A stretch of DNA of 64,000 bases from contig NZ_CAIWNQ010000004.1 in assembly GCF_903914075.1 (NCBI RefSeq), positions 186,001-250,000 of the forward strand. Reading direction: 5' to 3'. A program made the position numbers and the translations under genes. Positions 54,053 to 63,985 of the stretch are shown in pieces. The notes under the pieces are model-generated. The model saw only the letters and a list, made by a program, of their open reading frames with translations. It was not told the DNA's origin and made no database searches. The stretch comes from Ruegeria sp. THAF57 (GTDB lineage Bacteria; Pseudomonadota; Alphaproteobacteria; Rhodobacterales; Rhodobacteraceae). Within the stretch, counting starts at the first letter, position 1. Each line of letters starts with the position of its first letter.

Positions 54053-55594
54053 ATGGAAAATGGTATTTTTTTAGGTGGCGCGGGTGACGACTATGGCCAG
54101 CCTCAATCATTGACGTTGAAATATGCCAATCGGCATGGATTGATCGCTGGTGCGACTGGAACCGGAAAAACGGTGACATTGCAAATTCTTGCCGAGGGAT
54201 TTTCGCAGGCAGGCGTTCCGGTGTTTTTGTCCGATGTTAAGGGTGATCTGTCCGGGTTGGCCAAGGCGGGTAGTGAAACGCATAAATTGCACAAGTCTTT
54301 TCACGAACGCGCCGAGAGAATTGGACTTACAAATTATTCTTATGCGGCGTGCCCTGTGGCCTTTTGGGATCTTTTTGGCAAACAAGGGCACCCCGTCCGT
54401 ACAACCGTGACTGAGATGGGTCCGCTTCTTCTATCGCGTCTGATGGATTTGAGCGAGGCGCAGGAAGGTATTTTGAACATCGCCTTTCGTGTGGCGGATG
54501 AAGAAGGGTTGCCGTTGCTGGACCTCAAGGACCTGCAATCGTTGTTGGTGTGGATCGGTGAAAATCGAACCCAGTTGTCCTTACGCTTTGGCAATGTCTC
54601 GACGGCTTCGATAGGGGCCATTCAGCGACGCCTCTTGGTTCTTGAAAACCAAGGTGGCACTAACCTGTTCGGCGAGCCAGCTTTGGAACTTGCGGATCTG
54701 ATGCGCGTTGACGAAAACGGGCAGGGCGTCGTGAATATCCTTGCCTCGGACAAGCTGATGGGGGCGCCGCGTCTTTATGCGACGTTCCTTTTGTGGTTGC
54801 TTAGTGAACTGTTCGAAGAACTGCCCGAAGTCGGCGATCCGGATAAGCCAAAGCTGGTGTTTTTCTTTGATGAGGCCCACCTGCTTTTTGAAGACGCCCC
54901 AAAAGTTCTGGTGGACAAGGTCGAACAGGTCGCGCGCCTGATCCGTTCAAAAGGGGTTGGCGTTTATTTCATTTCTCAGAACCCCGCAGATATCCCAGAA
55001 GATATTCTTGGTCAGCTCGGGAACCGTATTCAGCACGCCCTGCGTGCGTTCACGGCGCGGGACAGAAAGAACCTGCGCCTTGCAGCCGAGACATATCGCG
55101 AGAACCCGGCCTTTGATACCGAGGCCGCAATCCGTGAAGTCGGGGTTGGCGAAGCCGTTACTTCGATGCTTCAGAAGAAGGGCGTGCCGGGTATTGTCGA
55201 GCGGACATTGATCAGGCCACCGGGCTCGCAGCTTGGCCCGGTAACTGCGGCCGAGCGTCAGGCCGTGATGGATGCGTCGCCGATGAGAGCGAAATATGAT
55301 GCGTTGCAAGACCGAGAGTCCGCCTTTGAGATTTTAAAATCCCGTGCTTCGGCCGCCGCAGAAGCCGCTGCTGAGGCCGAAGAAAAGGAAGAATCTCAAT
55401 CCGTGGCCGAACGTGAATTTGCGACAGCGCGACGTTATTCCGGCAGCAGGGTGGGGCGGTCAACGTCCCGCGACACACGCAAAAAGGATACGTTTACGTC
55501 GGCCATGAGCGAAGCGGTCATCAAAGAGCTTAAAGGCACCACTGGACGCCGCATCGTGCGCGGTATCCTTGGTGGATTGTTTAAAAACAATTAG
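54053..55594 (+). CDS. HerA-like P-loop ATPase (DUF853/YjgR family)
   Basis: A 513-residue ATPase of the HerA/FtsK-related DUF853 family. Walker [12 protein letters not shown] at about 33-43, Walker [13 protein letters not shown], plus the [17 protein letters not shown] block typical of YjgR. An alanine/glutamate-rich coiled segment near 430-455 ([15 protein letters not shown]) precedes a basic tail. Members are assumed to move DNA or other polymers, but no function is established. It stands alone with a short gap to a convergent lipoprotein gene. Confidence 0.9.
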   Translation: MENGIFLGGAGDDYGQPQSLTLKYANRHGLIAGATGTGKTVTLQILAEGFSQAGVPVFLSDVKGDLSGLAKAGSETHKLHKSFHERAERIGLTNYSYAACPVAFWDLFGKQGHPVRTTVTEMGPLLLSRLMDLSEAQEGILNIAFRVADEEGLPLLDLKDLQSLLVWIGENRTQLSLRFGNVSTASIGAIQRRLLVLENQGGTNLFGEPALELADLMRVDENGQGVVNILASDKLMGAPRLYATFLLWLLSELFEELPEVGDPDKPKLVFFFDEAHLLFEDAPKVLVDKVEQVARLIRSKGVGVYFISQNPADIPEDILGQLGNRIQHALRAFTARDRKNLRLAAETYRENPAFDTEAAIREVGVGEAVTSMLQKKGVPGIVERTLIRPPGSQLGPVTAAERQAVMDASPMRAKYDALQDRESAFEILKSRASAAAEAAAEAEEKEESQSVAEREFATARRYSGSRVGRSTSRDTRKKDTFTSAMSEAVIKELKGTTGRRIVRGILGGLFKNN

Positions 55595-55639
55595 GGGCCG
55601 CGCGCCGGACCAATTTGGTTCAGCGCGCACCCAGCCGGA

Positions 55640-55891
55640 TCACTTCAGGCGGCGCTGGCCTTCCTGCTTACAGTAGGCGTCCGCCTCTGGCACGGACATC
55701 TTGTCAGCCGGGAAGTCAGTGGCGCGATCCCAGATTACCCGGTCTAGGCGGTAGAGCTGACAGGTGACTTCGCCCTTGGGGGTTTGAACTTTCACCGGTG
55801 TGCTCTCCACGTCTTCGGGTGATGGAATACATCCCGACAAACCTACAACAAGCGGCAGCAAAAGAACGGTTTTGGTGATCAAGGTTTTCAT
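55640..55891 (-). CDS. Small lipoprotein of unknown function
   Basis: An 83-residue protein with a lipoprotein signal: MKTLITKTVLLLPLVV then lipobox L-S-G-C with acylated Cys21. The mature 60 residues contain two further cysteines (EVTCQLYRLDR; AYCKQEGQRRL) and resemble small envelope lipoproteins of Rhodobacteraceae. The ATG at 55891 is chosen for the signal sequence; the frame extends upstream without one. Confidence 0.78.
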   Translation of the reverse strand: MKTLITKTVLLLPLVVGLSGCIPSPEDVESTPVKVQTPKGEVTCQLYRLDRVIWDRATDFPADKMSVPEADAYCKQEGQRRLK

Positions 55892-56003
55892 GTGAACTCT
55901 TTTCATACTCATCAGGCCGTCCGCGTTATTCAGGATGAGTGGAACACCGGCCTGAAACACTGCGGTTATTTATCCTGTAAACAAGCGATGGCCTGAAATC
56001 AAC

Positions 56004-56031
56004 AAACCGCGCCAGACGTTTGGCGCGGTTT
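56004..56031 (-). terminator. Hairpin after the liv operon
   Basis: A perfect 11-bp stem AAACCGCGCCA/TGGCGCGGTTT (56004-56014 with 56021-56031, loop GACGTT), 22 bp after the livM stop. The minus-strand tail is TGTTGATTTC, only partly T-rich. Confidence 0.7.
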
Positions 56032-56052
56032 GAATCCTAACCTAAGGTTAAT

Positions 56053-57366
56053 CTATTTTTCGGGTATCAATCCTCGTGGGCTGAACCTGAGCACGATGAG
56101 AAGGATCAGACCCATTGTGAACAGCCGCATATGAGCAGCACTTTCAATCAGGTGTGTCTTAAGCGCGCTGCCGTCCGGCATTCCGGCCGTAATCAGGTTC
56201 ATCATCCACAAGCCAATCGGTTCGACCTGTACCCACAGGAACCAGATCAGGAAAGCCCCCAGAACCGCGCCGAAATTGTTACCGGAACCGCCGACGATCA
56301 CCATCACCCAGACGAGGAAGGTAAAGCGCAACGGATTATATGTGCCCGGCGTCAACTGGCCGTCAAGCGTGGTCATCATCGCGCCCGCAATACCGCAGAT
56401 CGCCGAGCCCAGCACGAAGATCTGCAGGTGGCGTCGGGTGACATCCTTGCCCATTGCCTCGGCCGCGACTTCGTTGTCACGAATGGCGCGCATCATCCGT
56501 CCCCAAGGGCTTTTTAGCGCCATTTGCGCCATCCACAGCAGCGCCAGCAGGACGATGGTGAACAGTAGCGAATAGCCCAGCTTGACCGAAAGGGTCGAGG
56601 CCGTGACCGGATCAAGACCCAGCCATTCGGCGCGGGCGATAAAGCCGGGATCGGCCTGCAACTCGACCTCATACCCCACCACTGGGGTGGGGCGCGGGAT
56701 GCCGTAGACATTCTTGACGCCACGGGCCAACCAGTCTTCGTTCTTCATGATGGCGATGATGATCTCGGCGATACCCAGCGTCGCAATCGCCAGATAGTCT
56801 GACCGCAGGCCCAACGCAGTTTTCCCGATCAACCAGGCCGCGCCGGCTGCCAGTAGGCCGCCCGCAGGCCACGCCAACAGAACCGGCAAGTTCAAACCGC
56901 CGATATTGCCCGCGACTGCGGGGTCAATCGCCTCGACCGCGGCGATGCTGGGATCGAACACCGCGCGATAGATAAAGAACCCGGCGATGAGAATACCGAT
57001 GATTGACAGGGTTTGTGTCCGTCCCTTTGGCATTCGCGTGGCGACAAGCACGGCTGCGACCACTGTCGCGGCCCCCAAAAGCAGGGCCAGCAGAATGCCG
57101 TATCCTCCGGCCGACCAAGCGCCCGGCGTAGGCGGGGTTGAGATCAGCACCACGGCCAATCCGCCCAGCGCGACAAAACCCATGACGCCTACATTGAAAA
57201 GGCCCGCAAAGCCCCATTGAAGGTTCACCCCGATCGCCATGATCGCCGAGATCAGCCCCATGTTTAGGATCAAAATGGCCGAGTTCCAGCTTTGCGTGAA
57301 ACCCGTCAGCAGGATCAGAGAGCCGACCACAATGAAAAGCAGCGTGTTTTTGACGGACTCGGTCAT
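56053..57366 (-). CDS. livM: Branched-chain amino-acid ABC transporter permease LivM
   Basis: A 437-residue inner-membrane permease with about ten helices, longer than E. coli LivM through an extra hydrophobic segment near 110-150. The family block DYLAIATLGIAEIIIAIMKNE and the cytoplasmic coupling region SPWGRMMRAIRDNEVAAEAMG are present. It forms the channel with LivH. Its ATG overlaps the livH stop (ATGA). Confidence 0.95.
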   Translation of the reverse strand: MTESVKNTLLFIVVGSLILLTGFTQSWNSAILILNMGLISAIMAIGVNLQWGFAGLFNVGVMGFVALGGLAVVLISTPPTPGAWSAGGYGILLALLLGAATVVAAVLVATRMPKGRTQTLSIIGILIAGFFIYRAVFDPSIAAVEAIDPAVAGNIGGLNLPVLLAWPAGGLLAAGAAWLIGKTALGLRSDYLAIATLGIAEIIIAIMKNEDWLARGVKNVYGIPRPTPVVGYEVELQADPGFIARAEWLGLDPVTASTLSVKLGYSLLFTIVLLALLWMAQMALKSPWGRMMRAIRDNEVAAEAMGKDVTRRHLQIFVLGSAICGIAGAMMTTLDGQLTPGTYNPLRFTFLVWVMVIVGGSGNNFGAVLGAFLIWFLWVQVEPIGLWMMNLITAGMPDGSALKTHLIESAAHMRLFTMGLILLIVLRFSPRGLIPEK

Positions 57367-58373
57367 ACAGCTTTCCCCTTGAACAGGCCCGTGGGCTTAA
57401 ACAGAAGCACGATCAGCAGGATCACGAAACTGACGGCGAATTTGTAATCGGTCGACAGGAACTGAACGAGGCCCGAGGGCTCCAGACCTTCGGGTGCCAG
57501 ATAGGTCAGCACCTTTTTCCATGCATAAGTGATGGTCACTTCGGAAAACGCGATGATGAAACCACCGGCGATGGCACCAATCGGATTACCAAGACCGCCG
57601 ACAATGGCCGAGGCGAAGATTGGCAGCAGAAGCTGGAAATAGACGAAGGGTTTAAAGCTTTTGTCGAGGCCATAGAGCACACCCGCCGTAGTCGCCAGCG
57701 CTGCGACGATGATCCATGTGATCATCACCACGCGTTCGGGGTTAATGCCTGACAGCAGGGCCAGATCTTCGTTATCCGAATAAGCCCGCATCGACTTGCC
57801 GGTGCGCGTTTGGTTAAGGAACCAGAACAACAGCACCACGGCGAAAACCGCAACAACCACGGTAATGCCCTGAGAGGTTTTGATCGCCAGTCCTTCCCGC
57901 AGGCCGGTCATCGCCTTGAAATCCCGTGCTGAAACGATGAACCGCGCCCCGTCCGAGAAACGTTGATCATCCGGCCCGATGATGAATCGCACGATCCCGT
58001 TCATGATGAACATCACGCCCATCGACACGATCACGAGAATGACCGGTTTGGCCTTTTGTTCGCGGTAGAACCTGTAAACAAGTCGGTCGGTGACCAGCAC
58101 CAGAATGATACAGCCCAGAATAGCAACGGGCAGGGCGAGTAGGGCGGTCGGCAGCGGCCCGAAACTGACCCCGGCAGCTTGCAAGCCCCACGTGACCAGA
58201 ACCGCGATCATCGCGCCAAAGGCCATCGTGTCGCCATGGGCAAAGTTAGAAAACCGCAGGATGCCATAGATCAGCGTCACCCCGAGTGCGCCCAGCGCCA
58301 ACTGGCTGCCATAGGCGATTGCGGGAACAAGAACGAAGTTGGAGAGCGCCACAATGGCGTTGAGGAAATCCAT
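57363..58373 (-). CDS. livH: Branched-chain amino-acid ABC transporter permease LivH
   Basis: A 336-residue permease with about eight helices. Hallmarks: GALGVTLIYGILRFSNFAHGD, LVYRFYREQKAKPV, SMRAYSDNEDLALLSGINPERVV and ASAIVGGLGNPIGAIAGGFII. The Met at 58373 overlaps the stop of the preceding unknown gene as TAATG, which fixes the start. Confidence 0.95.
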   Translation of the reverse strand: MDFLNAIVALSNFVLVPAIAYGSQLALGALGVTLIYGILRFSNFAHGDTMAFGAMIAVLVTWGLQAAGVSFGPLPTALLALPVAILGCIILVLVTDRLVYRFYREQKAKPVILVIVSMGVMFIMNGIVRFIIGPDDQRFSDGARFIVSARDFKAMTGLREGLAIKTSQGITVVVAVFAVVLLFWFLNQTRTGKSMRAYSDNEDLALLSGINPERVVMITWIIVAALATTAGVLYGLDKSFKPFVYFQLLLPIFASAIVGGLGNPIGAIAGGFIIAFSEVTITYAWKKVLTYLAPEGLEPSGLVQFLSTDYKFAVSFVILLIVLLFKPTGLFKGKAV

Positions 58374-58807
58374 TAAAACTCCTGCTCGCAATCACCTTCA
58401 AATACGCGACGCGCATTGAAAGTCTTTGAGTAATCGACATATTTCTGCGGAACGACAACGAGCGTAGCCGTCAGCGTTGATGGCGGTGTTTGTACAAAGT
58501 ATATGATCGAGCGGCTATTTTCATTCTTTTGAGACGCGATCATCAATGAGTTTTTGGATGTGACCACATACTCTGTTCCATTCGAAAGACGCACTTTGGA
58601 AGTCGCTTCACCTGCTGCGGAGGTGCCGTCAACTCCGAAATCCCCGAAATTAGTTAGAACCCGATCAGGCGGATTGCCGACAATCTCGAATTTGAGTGTC
58701 GAACCCGTGCATCCTTCATTGTTTTCACAGAGTTCGCTCAGAAAGCATGGTTCAGTAACAGCAGTGCCGGTTAGATAGGTCAAGATCAATATTGTAGGTA
58801 TCTTCAC
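58373..58807 (-). CDS. Unknown exported protein inside the liv operon
   Basis: A 144-residue protein starting at GTG 58807, one base after the livF stop, and ending in TAATG overlap with livH, so it belongs to the operon. An N-terminal hydrophobic signal (VKIPTILILTYLTGTAV) precedes a mature part with cysteines CFLSELCENNEGC and a terminal EGDCEQEF, suggesting disulfide-bonded export. Codon use is less GC-rich than that of livH or livF. No domain is recognised. It is not a normal liv component; it may be a lineage-specific insertion or accessory binding factor. Confidence 0.75.
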   Translation of the reverse strand: MKIPTILILTYLTGTAVTEPCFLSELCENNEGCTGSTLKFEIVGNPPDRVLTNFGDFGVDGTSAAGEATSKVRLSNGTEYVVTSKNSLMIASQKNENSRSIIYFVQTPPSTLTATLVVVPQKYVDYSKTFNARRVFEGDCEQEF

Positions 58808-58808
58808 G

Positions 58809-59639
58809 CTAGCCCCCCAAGAAACTCTTACGCACTTCGGGATCGGCCAGCAGTTCCTTGCCCGTGCCGGTATAGGCGTTGCGCCCCTGAACCAGCACAT
58901 AGCCCTTGTCCGCGATCTCCAGCGCCTGACGGGCGTTCTGTTCGACCATCAGGATCGGCAGCCCGGTGCGAGAAACCTCGATGATCCGGTCGAACAGCTC
59001 ATCCATCACGATGGGTGAAACGCCAGCGGTGGGTTCGTCCAGCATCAGCACCTTTGGCTGGGTCATCAGCGCGCGGCCTACGGCGACCTGCTGGCGTTGA
59101 CCGCCCGACAGCTCTCCGGCCGCCTGATTGCGCTTGTCGCGCAAGATGGGGAAAAGGTCATAGACCTGCTCCATCGTTCCAGAAATGTCGTCGCGGCGGA
59201 TGAAAGCGCCCATCTCGAGGTTCTCCTCCACCGTCATTGAGGTGAAGATGTTCGACGTCTGCGGCACAAAGCCCATCCCCTTGATCACCCGGTCCTGCGG
59301 CGAAAGTTTGGTGATGTCTTCGCCGTCCAGTCGAACAGCTCCGGCGCGGACGTCCAGCATTCCGAAGACCGCCTTCATCGCGGTAGATTTTCCTGCGCCG
59401 TTGGGGCCGACGATCACGGCGATTTCACCTTTATCGACCGCGATGGTGCAGTCGTGCAGGATATCCGGCCCTTTGCCGTAACCGCCCGTCATCGTGTCAC
59501 CGATCAGGAAGGGGCCGCCCGCGACCTTATGCGTTTCGCCACTTTTGCGATGGGCGGGGGTCATCGTGCCGACGCCATGCGTGTTTGTGATCGAGGCGTC
59601 CTTGTTGCCCTTGTCGTCGTGATAAGGATTGTCGCTCAC
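58809..59639 (-). CDS. livF: Branched-chain amino-acid ABC transporter ATPase LivF
   Basis: A 276-residue ATPase. Walker A VGPNGAGKSTAM, signature ELSGGQRQQVAVGRAL, Walker B VLMLDEPTAG, switch His region LMVEQNARQAL. The N-terminus has an extension of about 50 residues (TNTHGVGTMTPAHRKSGE) not in E. coli LivF. It overlaps the livG stop as ATGA. Confidence 0.95.
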   Translation of the reverse strand: MSDNPYHDDKGNKDASITNTHGVGTMTPAHRKSGETHKVAGGPFLIGDTMTGGYGKGPDILHDCTIAVDKGEIAVIVGPNGAGKSTAMKAVFGMLDVRAGAVRLDGEDITKLSPQDRVIKGMGFVPQTSNIFTSMTVEENLEMGAFIRRDDISGTMEQVYDLFPILRDKRNQAAGELSGGQRQQVAVGRALMTQPKVLMLDEPTAGVSPIVMDELFDRIIEVSRTGLPILMVEQNARQALEIADKGYVLVQGRNAYTGTGKELLADPEVRKSFLGG

Positions 59640-60424
59640 GCCCCGGCCTCCAGCTTGTCTTTGTTCTTGAGGCCGGTGCCTAGATAGGCTTCGATCACGT
59701 GCTCATTCGCTTTGATTTCATCCAAGGTACCTTCGGCCAGCACCTTGCCCTCGGCCATACAGATGACTGGGTCGCAGATTTTGCCGATGAAATCCATGTC
59801 ATGCTCGATAACCACGAAGGTATAGCCGCGTTCCTTGTTCAGGCGCAGGATCGTGTCAGCGATGGTCATCAAAAGGGTGCGGTTCACGCCCGCGCCGACC
59901 TCGTCCAGAAAGACGATCTTGGCGTCGACCATCATGGTGCGGCCAAGCTCCAGCAGTTTCTTCTGCCCGCCCGAGACCTGACCGGCCTTGTGATCGGCCA
60001 GATGTTCGATGGTCAGGAACTCCAGCACCTCATCGGCCTTGGCGCGCAGCGCGCGTTCCTCATCGGCGATGCGCTTGCGCCCAAACCACGTGTTCCAAAG
60101 GGATTCACCCGATTGCGCGCCCGGAACCATCATCAGGTTTTCGCGGCACGACATCGAGGAAAACTCATGCGCGATCTGGAACGTACGCAGCAGGCCTTTG
60201 TGGAACAGCTCATGCGGGGGCAGGCCGGTGATATCCTCACCATCCATGAAGACCTTGCCGCTGGTTGGCGGCAAGACTCCCGCGATTACGTTGAACAGAG
60301 TGGTTTTTCCGGCCCCGTTCGGCCCAATCAGACCGGTGATCGAGCCCTTTTGGATTTCCAGCGATGCCCCGTCCACCGCATGAAACCCGCCGAAATGCTT
60401 GTGCACGTCTTCGACGACGATCAT
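59636..60424 (-). CDS. livG: Branched-chain amino-acid ABC transporter ATPase LivG
   Basis: A 262-residue ATPase. Walker A LIGPNGAGKTTLFN, signature QVSGGQKKLLELGRTM, Walker B IVFLDEVGAGVN, and the LivG-type C-terminus AEGTLDEIKANEHVIEAYLG. Note E-V-G-A-G rather than the usual E-P-x-A-G. The frame extends upstream to 60463, but the Met at 60424 gives the family start (MIVVEDVHKHFGG). Confidence 0.95.
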   Translation of the reverse strand: MIVVEDVHKHFGGFHAVDGASLEIQKGSITGLIGPNGAGKTTLFNVIAGVLPPTSGKVFMDGEDITGLPPHELFHKGLLRTFQIAHEFSSMSCRENLMMVPGAQSGESLWNTWFGRKRIADEERALRAKADEVLEFLTIEHLADHKAGQVSGGQKKLLELGRTMMVDAKIVFLDEVGAGVNRTLLMTIADTILRLNKERGYTFVVIEHDMDFIGKICDPVICMAEGKVLAEGTLDEIKANEHVIEAYLGTGLKNKDKLEAGA

Positions 60425-60499
60425 CTTTTCCCCTAGCCGCCGTTTTCGGCGTTGTTGTCCCATCCCCGTTTTCCGGGGTGCGGCCTTTTTTCATTGAAA

Positions 60500-60524
60500 C
60501 AGCCCGGACACAAGGCCCGGGCTG
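60500..60524 (-). terminator. Hairpin between livJ and livG (possible attenuator)
   Basis: Stem CAGCCCGG/CCGGGCTG (60500-60507 with 60517-60524). On the minus strand it lies just after the livJ stop and is followed by TTTC and, further on, an A-rich run. Such hairpins after binding-protein genes commonly lower expression of the downstream ABC genes relative to the binding protein. Confidence 0.6.
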
Positions 60525-60551
60525 CTTGTTTTTATGACTTTTCAGGTCCGA

Positions 60552-61733
60552 TCAACGGAAGTTGACGGTCTTGTTTTCGCCGTCGGTGACTTCGATCTCA
60601 CGATACGAACCTGCGCTTTCACCGGGGCCGATCAGCTCAACACCCGACGCGCCGACATAGTCGATGTCCTGACCTGCGGCCAGCATTTCCAGACCCTTGG
60701 CTAGTTCGCCGGGATAGATCTTTTCACCCGGAGCGTTGGCAACGTCCATGATCTTGGCGCCGTAGTCCGCAGGGTTGGTGGACCCGGCGGCCTGCATTGC
60801 CAGCATGAACAGCGCTGCGGCGTCATAGCTTTCGGGCGAATAGGGCGAAGAGCCGTCGAAACCCGCGGCTTCGGCCATGGCAAAGTACTTTTCAGCACCT
60901 TCACCGCCCGAACCGGCGATCTGACCGAACGAGCCGTTCAGATCGGGGCCGACATTGTTGGGCAGCGAGTCACCGATCATGCCACCGGGCAGACCGAATG
61001 TGTCAAACGCACCGCTGTCCAGCGCTGACTGGATGATGCCCAGACCGCCCTGATCCAGATAGCCCGCGACCACCAGAATGTCGCCACCGGCCGAGGCCAG
61101 CGCGCCCACTTCGGCCGAGTAGTCGGCCTTGCCGTCTTCGTGCGCGGCCACGATGGTGACTTCGCCACCCGAAGCCTCGAACGACGACTGGATCGCGTCC
61201 GCCAGACCTTTACCATAGTCATTGTTGGTATAGGTCAAAGCGATCGAGCTGATGCCACGGTCGTTCAGGATGTCCGCCATTACCTGACCTTCGCGCGCAT
61301 CCGACGGGGCGGTGCGGAAGAACAGGCCGTTGTCTTCCATGGTCGACAGGCCGGGCGAAGTTGCCGACGGCGAGATCATGACCATGCCGTTCGGAATCGC
61401 AACGTTCTGCAGGATCGCTCCGGTCACGCCCGAGCAGTCACCACCGATGATGCCGGCAACACCGTCTGCGATCATGCGCTCACCGTTCGAGGTGGCCAGA
61501 CCGTTGTCGATGCAGCCAGTGTCAGCGCGGGATGCCGAAACGGACGAACCGTCCAGCAGCTTGCCGGATTCGGTGACTTCGGCCATTGCCAGTTCCGCGC
61601 CCGAGCCCATGGCCGGTGCCAGTGATTCAATCGGACCGGTAAAGCCGAACAGAACGCCCAGTGTGACATCTTCGGCCATTGCCGTGCCGGACAGCAGAGC
61701 GGTTGCTGCGGTTGCTGTAAGCAGCTTTTTCAT
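60552..61733 (-). CDS. livJ: Branched-chain amino-acid ABC transporter substrate-binding protein
   Basis: A 393-residue periplasmic binding protein of the Leu/Ile/Val-binding type I family. Signal peptide to about residue 20 (SGTAMA). Typical blocks: TLGVLFGFTGPIESLAPAM, GGDCSGVTGAILQNVAIPNG, ISPSATSPGLS and ALTYTNNDYGKGLADAI. The actual ligand may be another amino acid. It starts the operon; GGGAGTAACCAT precedes the ATG at 61733. Confidence 0.94.
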   Translation of the reverse strand: MKKLLTATAATALLSGTAMAEDVTLGVLFGFTGPIESLAPAMGSGAELAMAEVTESGKLLDGSSVSASRADTGCIDNGLATSNGERMIADGVAGIIGGDCSGVTGAILQNVAIPNGMVMISPSATSPGLSTMEDNGLFFRTAPSDAREGQVMADILNDRGISSIALTYTNNDYGKGLADAIQSSFEASGGEVTIVAAHEDGKADYSAEVGALASAGGDILVVAGYLDQGGLGIIQSALDSGAFDTFGLPGGMIGDSLPNNVGPDLNGSFGQIAGSGGEGAEKYFAMAEAAGFDGSSPYSPESYDAAALFMLAMQAAGSTNPADYGAKIMDVANAPGEKIYPGELAKGLEMLAAGQDIDYVGASGVELIGPGESAGSYREIEVTDGENKTVNFR

Positions 61734-61886
61734 ATGGTTACTCCCTATTGTGAACGTATTCGTTCTGGGCATGACCCTAGGCAAGCTGTTCGGAAAAGAA
61801 AAGTCCTAACGCAAACGTGTTTTTGCGGCCCATAATCCTATTTGTTTTGTTGTGGTTGTCGCAGTGTCCCCAAAGTGGAGATCCCC

Positions 61887-62984
61887 ATGCTCAGAGCGTT
61901 CGCGGTTTCACTCTTGCTGTTTGGTCCGATGGTGGCCGAAGCCGATGAATTAAGAACATCAGCCGGTCCAGTGCAGGTGAGCGCACTTGTCGATGGGCTG
62001 GATACCCCGTGGGCGGTTGGGATACTGCCAGACGGCACGTTTCTGGTGACCGAGCGTGACGGACAGCTATTGTATGTCGCTGACGGGGACGCGCGCCGGG
62101 TGCACGGAGCACCGGATGTGGTGGCCAAAGGGCAGGGTGGGTTGATGGACGTAACCGTCGCACGCGATTTTGCCCAGAGTCGTGAAATTTTTCTTACTTT
62201 TTCAAAACGTCAGAAGGGTGGTGCAGGAACTGCCGTGGCGGTCGCGCGCCTGTCAGAGAACGGAAAACGCCTTACAGACCTAAGGGTGATCTTCGAAGCC
62301 AAGCCGGGGGGATCTGGTGGTCGGCATTTTGGGTCTCGGGTCGTGGAAGCCGATGATGGAACCTTGTTTGTCACGATCGGTGATCGCGGTGACCGGCCTC
62401 AGGCTCAGGACAGGTCGAACCATATTGGCTCGGTTATCCGGATAAACCGCGATGGTTCGGTTCCGTCTGACAATCCGTTTGTCGGTCAACCCGATATCAG
62501 GCCCGAGATTTGGTCTTATGGGCACAGAAACCCGCAGGGCGCGGGTCTTGATGCGCAAGGGCGCCTGTGGACGTCGGAACATGGCGCGCGGGGCGGGGAT
62601 GAGGTGAATCTTGTTCTGCCGGGCCAGAATTTCGGTTGGCCAGTGATTTCGTATGGTAAGCACTATTCAGGCAAGTCAATCGGCGAAGGCACCGCGAAGT
62701 CCGGGATGCAGCAACCGGAATTCTATTGGGACCCATCCATCGCACCGTCGGGATTGATGGTGTATTCTGGAAAACTATGGCCCGAGTGGAGGGGCGACAT
62801 CTTCGTGGGGTCGCTCAAGTTCAACTACATCGTCCGGCTAGAGGGGACCCCCCTTAAGGAAGTCGAGCAAATCAAAGGAGCCGAGACCGAACGCGTCCGG
62901 GACATTGTCGAAGCGCCTGACGGGTCGATCTGGTTTATTTCCGTAGGAGAAGGCGCAGTTTATCGGATGGCGCCCCGGGGTTAA
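61887..62984 (+). CDS. PQQ-dependent sugar dehydrogenase-like protein (YliI/Asd type)
   Basis: A 365-residue exported six-bladed beta-propeller of the soluble aldose dehydrogenase family. Signal peptide about 1-20. Blade motifs are DTPWAVGILPDGTFLVTERDG, GQGGLMDVTVARDF, HFGSRVVEADDGTLFVTIGDRGD and YGHRNPQGAGLD with WTSEHGARGGDEVNLV; the catalytic His and Arg positions of the family look present. It should oxidise an aldose using PQQ in the periplasm. Divergent from livJ. Confidence 0.88.
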   Translation: MLRAFAVSLLLFGPMVAEADELRTSAGPVQVSALVDGLDTPWAVGILPDGTFLVTERDGQLLYVADGDARRVHGAPDVVAKGQGGLMDVTVARDFAQSREIFLTFSKRQKGGAGTAVAVARLSENGKRLTDLRVIFEAKPGGSGGRHFGSRVVEADDGTLFVTIGDRGDRPQAQDRSNHIGSVIRINRDGSVPSDNPFVGQPDIRPEIWSYGHRNPQGAGLDAQGRLWTSEHGARGGDEVNLVLPGQNFGWPVISYGKHYSGKSIGEGTAKSGMQQPEFYWDPSIAPSGLMVYSGKLWPEWRGDIFVGSLKFNYIVRLEGTPLKEVEQIKGAETERVRDIVEAPDGSIWFISVGEGAVYRMAPRG

Positions 62985-63985
62985 ACCGAAAGGCGACCAC
63001 TTTGGGCGCCGCGTTCCCTGTAGGGCGTGGTATTATAGTGCGCGCGGTAGCATTTCGAGAAATGCGAGGGGCTGGCAAATCCGCAGGCCAGCGCCACGTT
63101 AATGACACTCATATCTGTCTGCATCAGCAGGTTGCGTGCTTTGTGCAGCCTAAGCTCCATGTAGTACCGCTTGGGAGAACGGCTCAGGTAGCGGCGGAAC
63201 AGGCGTTCCAACTGCCGCGTGGACATGCCCACATCTTTGGCAAGGATTGAAGGTGAGATCGGTTCCTCGATGTTTTTTTCCATCATCAGGATGACCTGGC
63301 TCAACTTGGGATGGCGCACGCCGATGCGAGTCGGGGTGGACAGGCGCTGCGTGTCCTGATCGGTGCGGATCGAGGAATAGATCATCTGGTCGGCGACCGC
63401 GTTGGCAAGATCTTCGCCGTAATCATCAGCGATGATTTTCAGCATCAGGTCGATGGATGAGGTCCCGCCCGCAGTAGTCATCCGGTTGCCATCAATCTGG
63501 AAAACAGACTTCGTGAGTTCGACCTCATCGAACTCCTCGACAAAGCTGTCCGAGTTTTCCCAGTGGATCGTCGCACGTTTTCCGTCCAGAAGTCCGGCCT
63601 TGGCCAGAGTATAGGCCGCTGTGCAAAGCCCACCGATTTTCAGACCACGCCGTGCCTCGCGCCGAACCCAATTCAGAACTTTCTTGGTGGTCGCCGCCTG
63701 CACGTCGACACCCCCGCATATGATCACAACGTCGTCGCGCTGTAATTCGTTCAGATCGGTGTCCAGCTTGAACTCGGTCCCGGCCGAGCATTTGACGGTA
63801 TCACCGCCTTCACCTGCAAAAGTCCACGAATACAGTTCTTTGTCGGCCATGCGATTGGCAATACGCAGGCTATCCAGCGCCGAAGCAAAGGACAGCAGCG
63901 AAAATTTGTCCAGCAAGACAAATACGAAATTCTTAGGGTTGGCCGCAGTGTCTTCCACCGTGACAACTTGGCGTTGCTCTTGCAT
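62981..63985 (-). CDS. GlxA-type AraC-family transcription regulator
   Basis: A 334-residue regulator: a DJ-1/PfpI-like (class I glutamine amidotransferase-fold) N-terminal domain (about 18-190; VFVLLDKFSLLSFASALDSLR, with GLCTAAYTLAKAGLL around the elbow Cys) and a C-terminal AraC helix-turn-helix pair (about 225-325; PSILAKDVGMSTRQLERLFRRYL; NVALACGFASPSHFSKCYRAHY). Such regulators often control use of quaternary amines or amino acids. Its stop overlaps the end of the sugar dehydrogenase gene by 4 bp, convergent. Confidence 0.9.
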   Translation of the reverse strand: MQEQRQVVTVEDTAANPKNFVFVLLDKFSLLSFASALDSLRIANRMADKELYSWTFAGEGGDTVKCSAGTEFKLDTDLNELQRDDVVIICGGVDVQAATTKKVLNWVRREARRGLKIGGLCTAAYTLAKAGLLDGKRATIHWENSDSFVEEFDEVELTKSVFQIDGNRMTTAGGTSSIDLMLKIIADDYGEDLANAVADQMIYSSIRTDQDTQRLSTPTRIGVRHPKLSQVILMMEKNIEEPISPSILAKDVGMSTRQLERLFRRYLSRSPKRYYMELRLHKARNLLMQTDMSVINVALACGFASPSHFSKCYRAHYNTTPYRERGAQSGRLSV

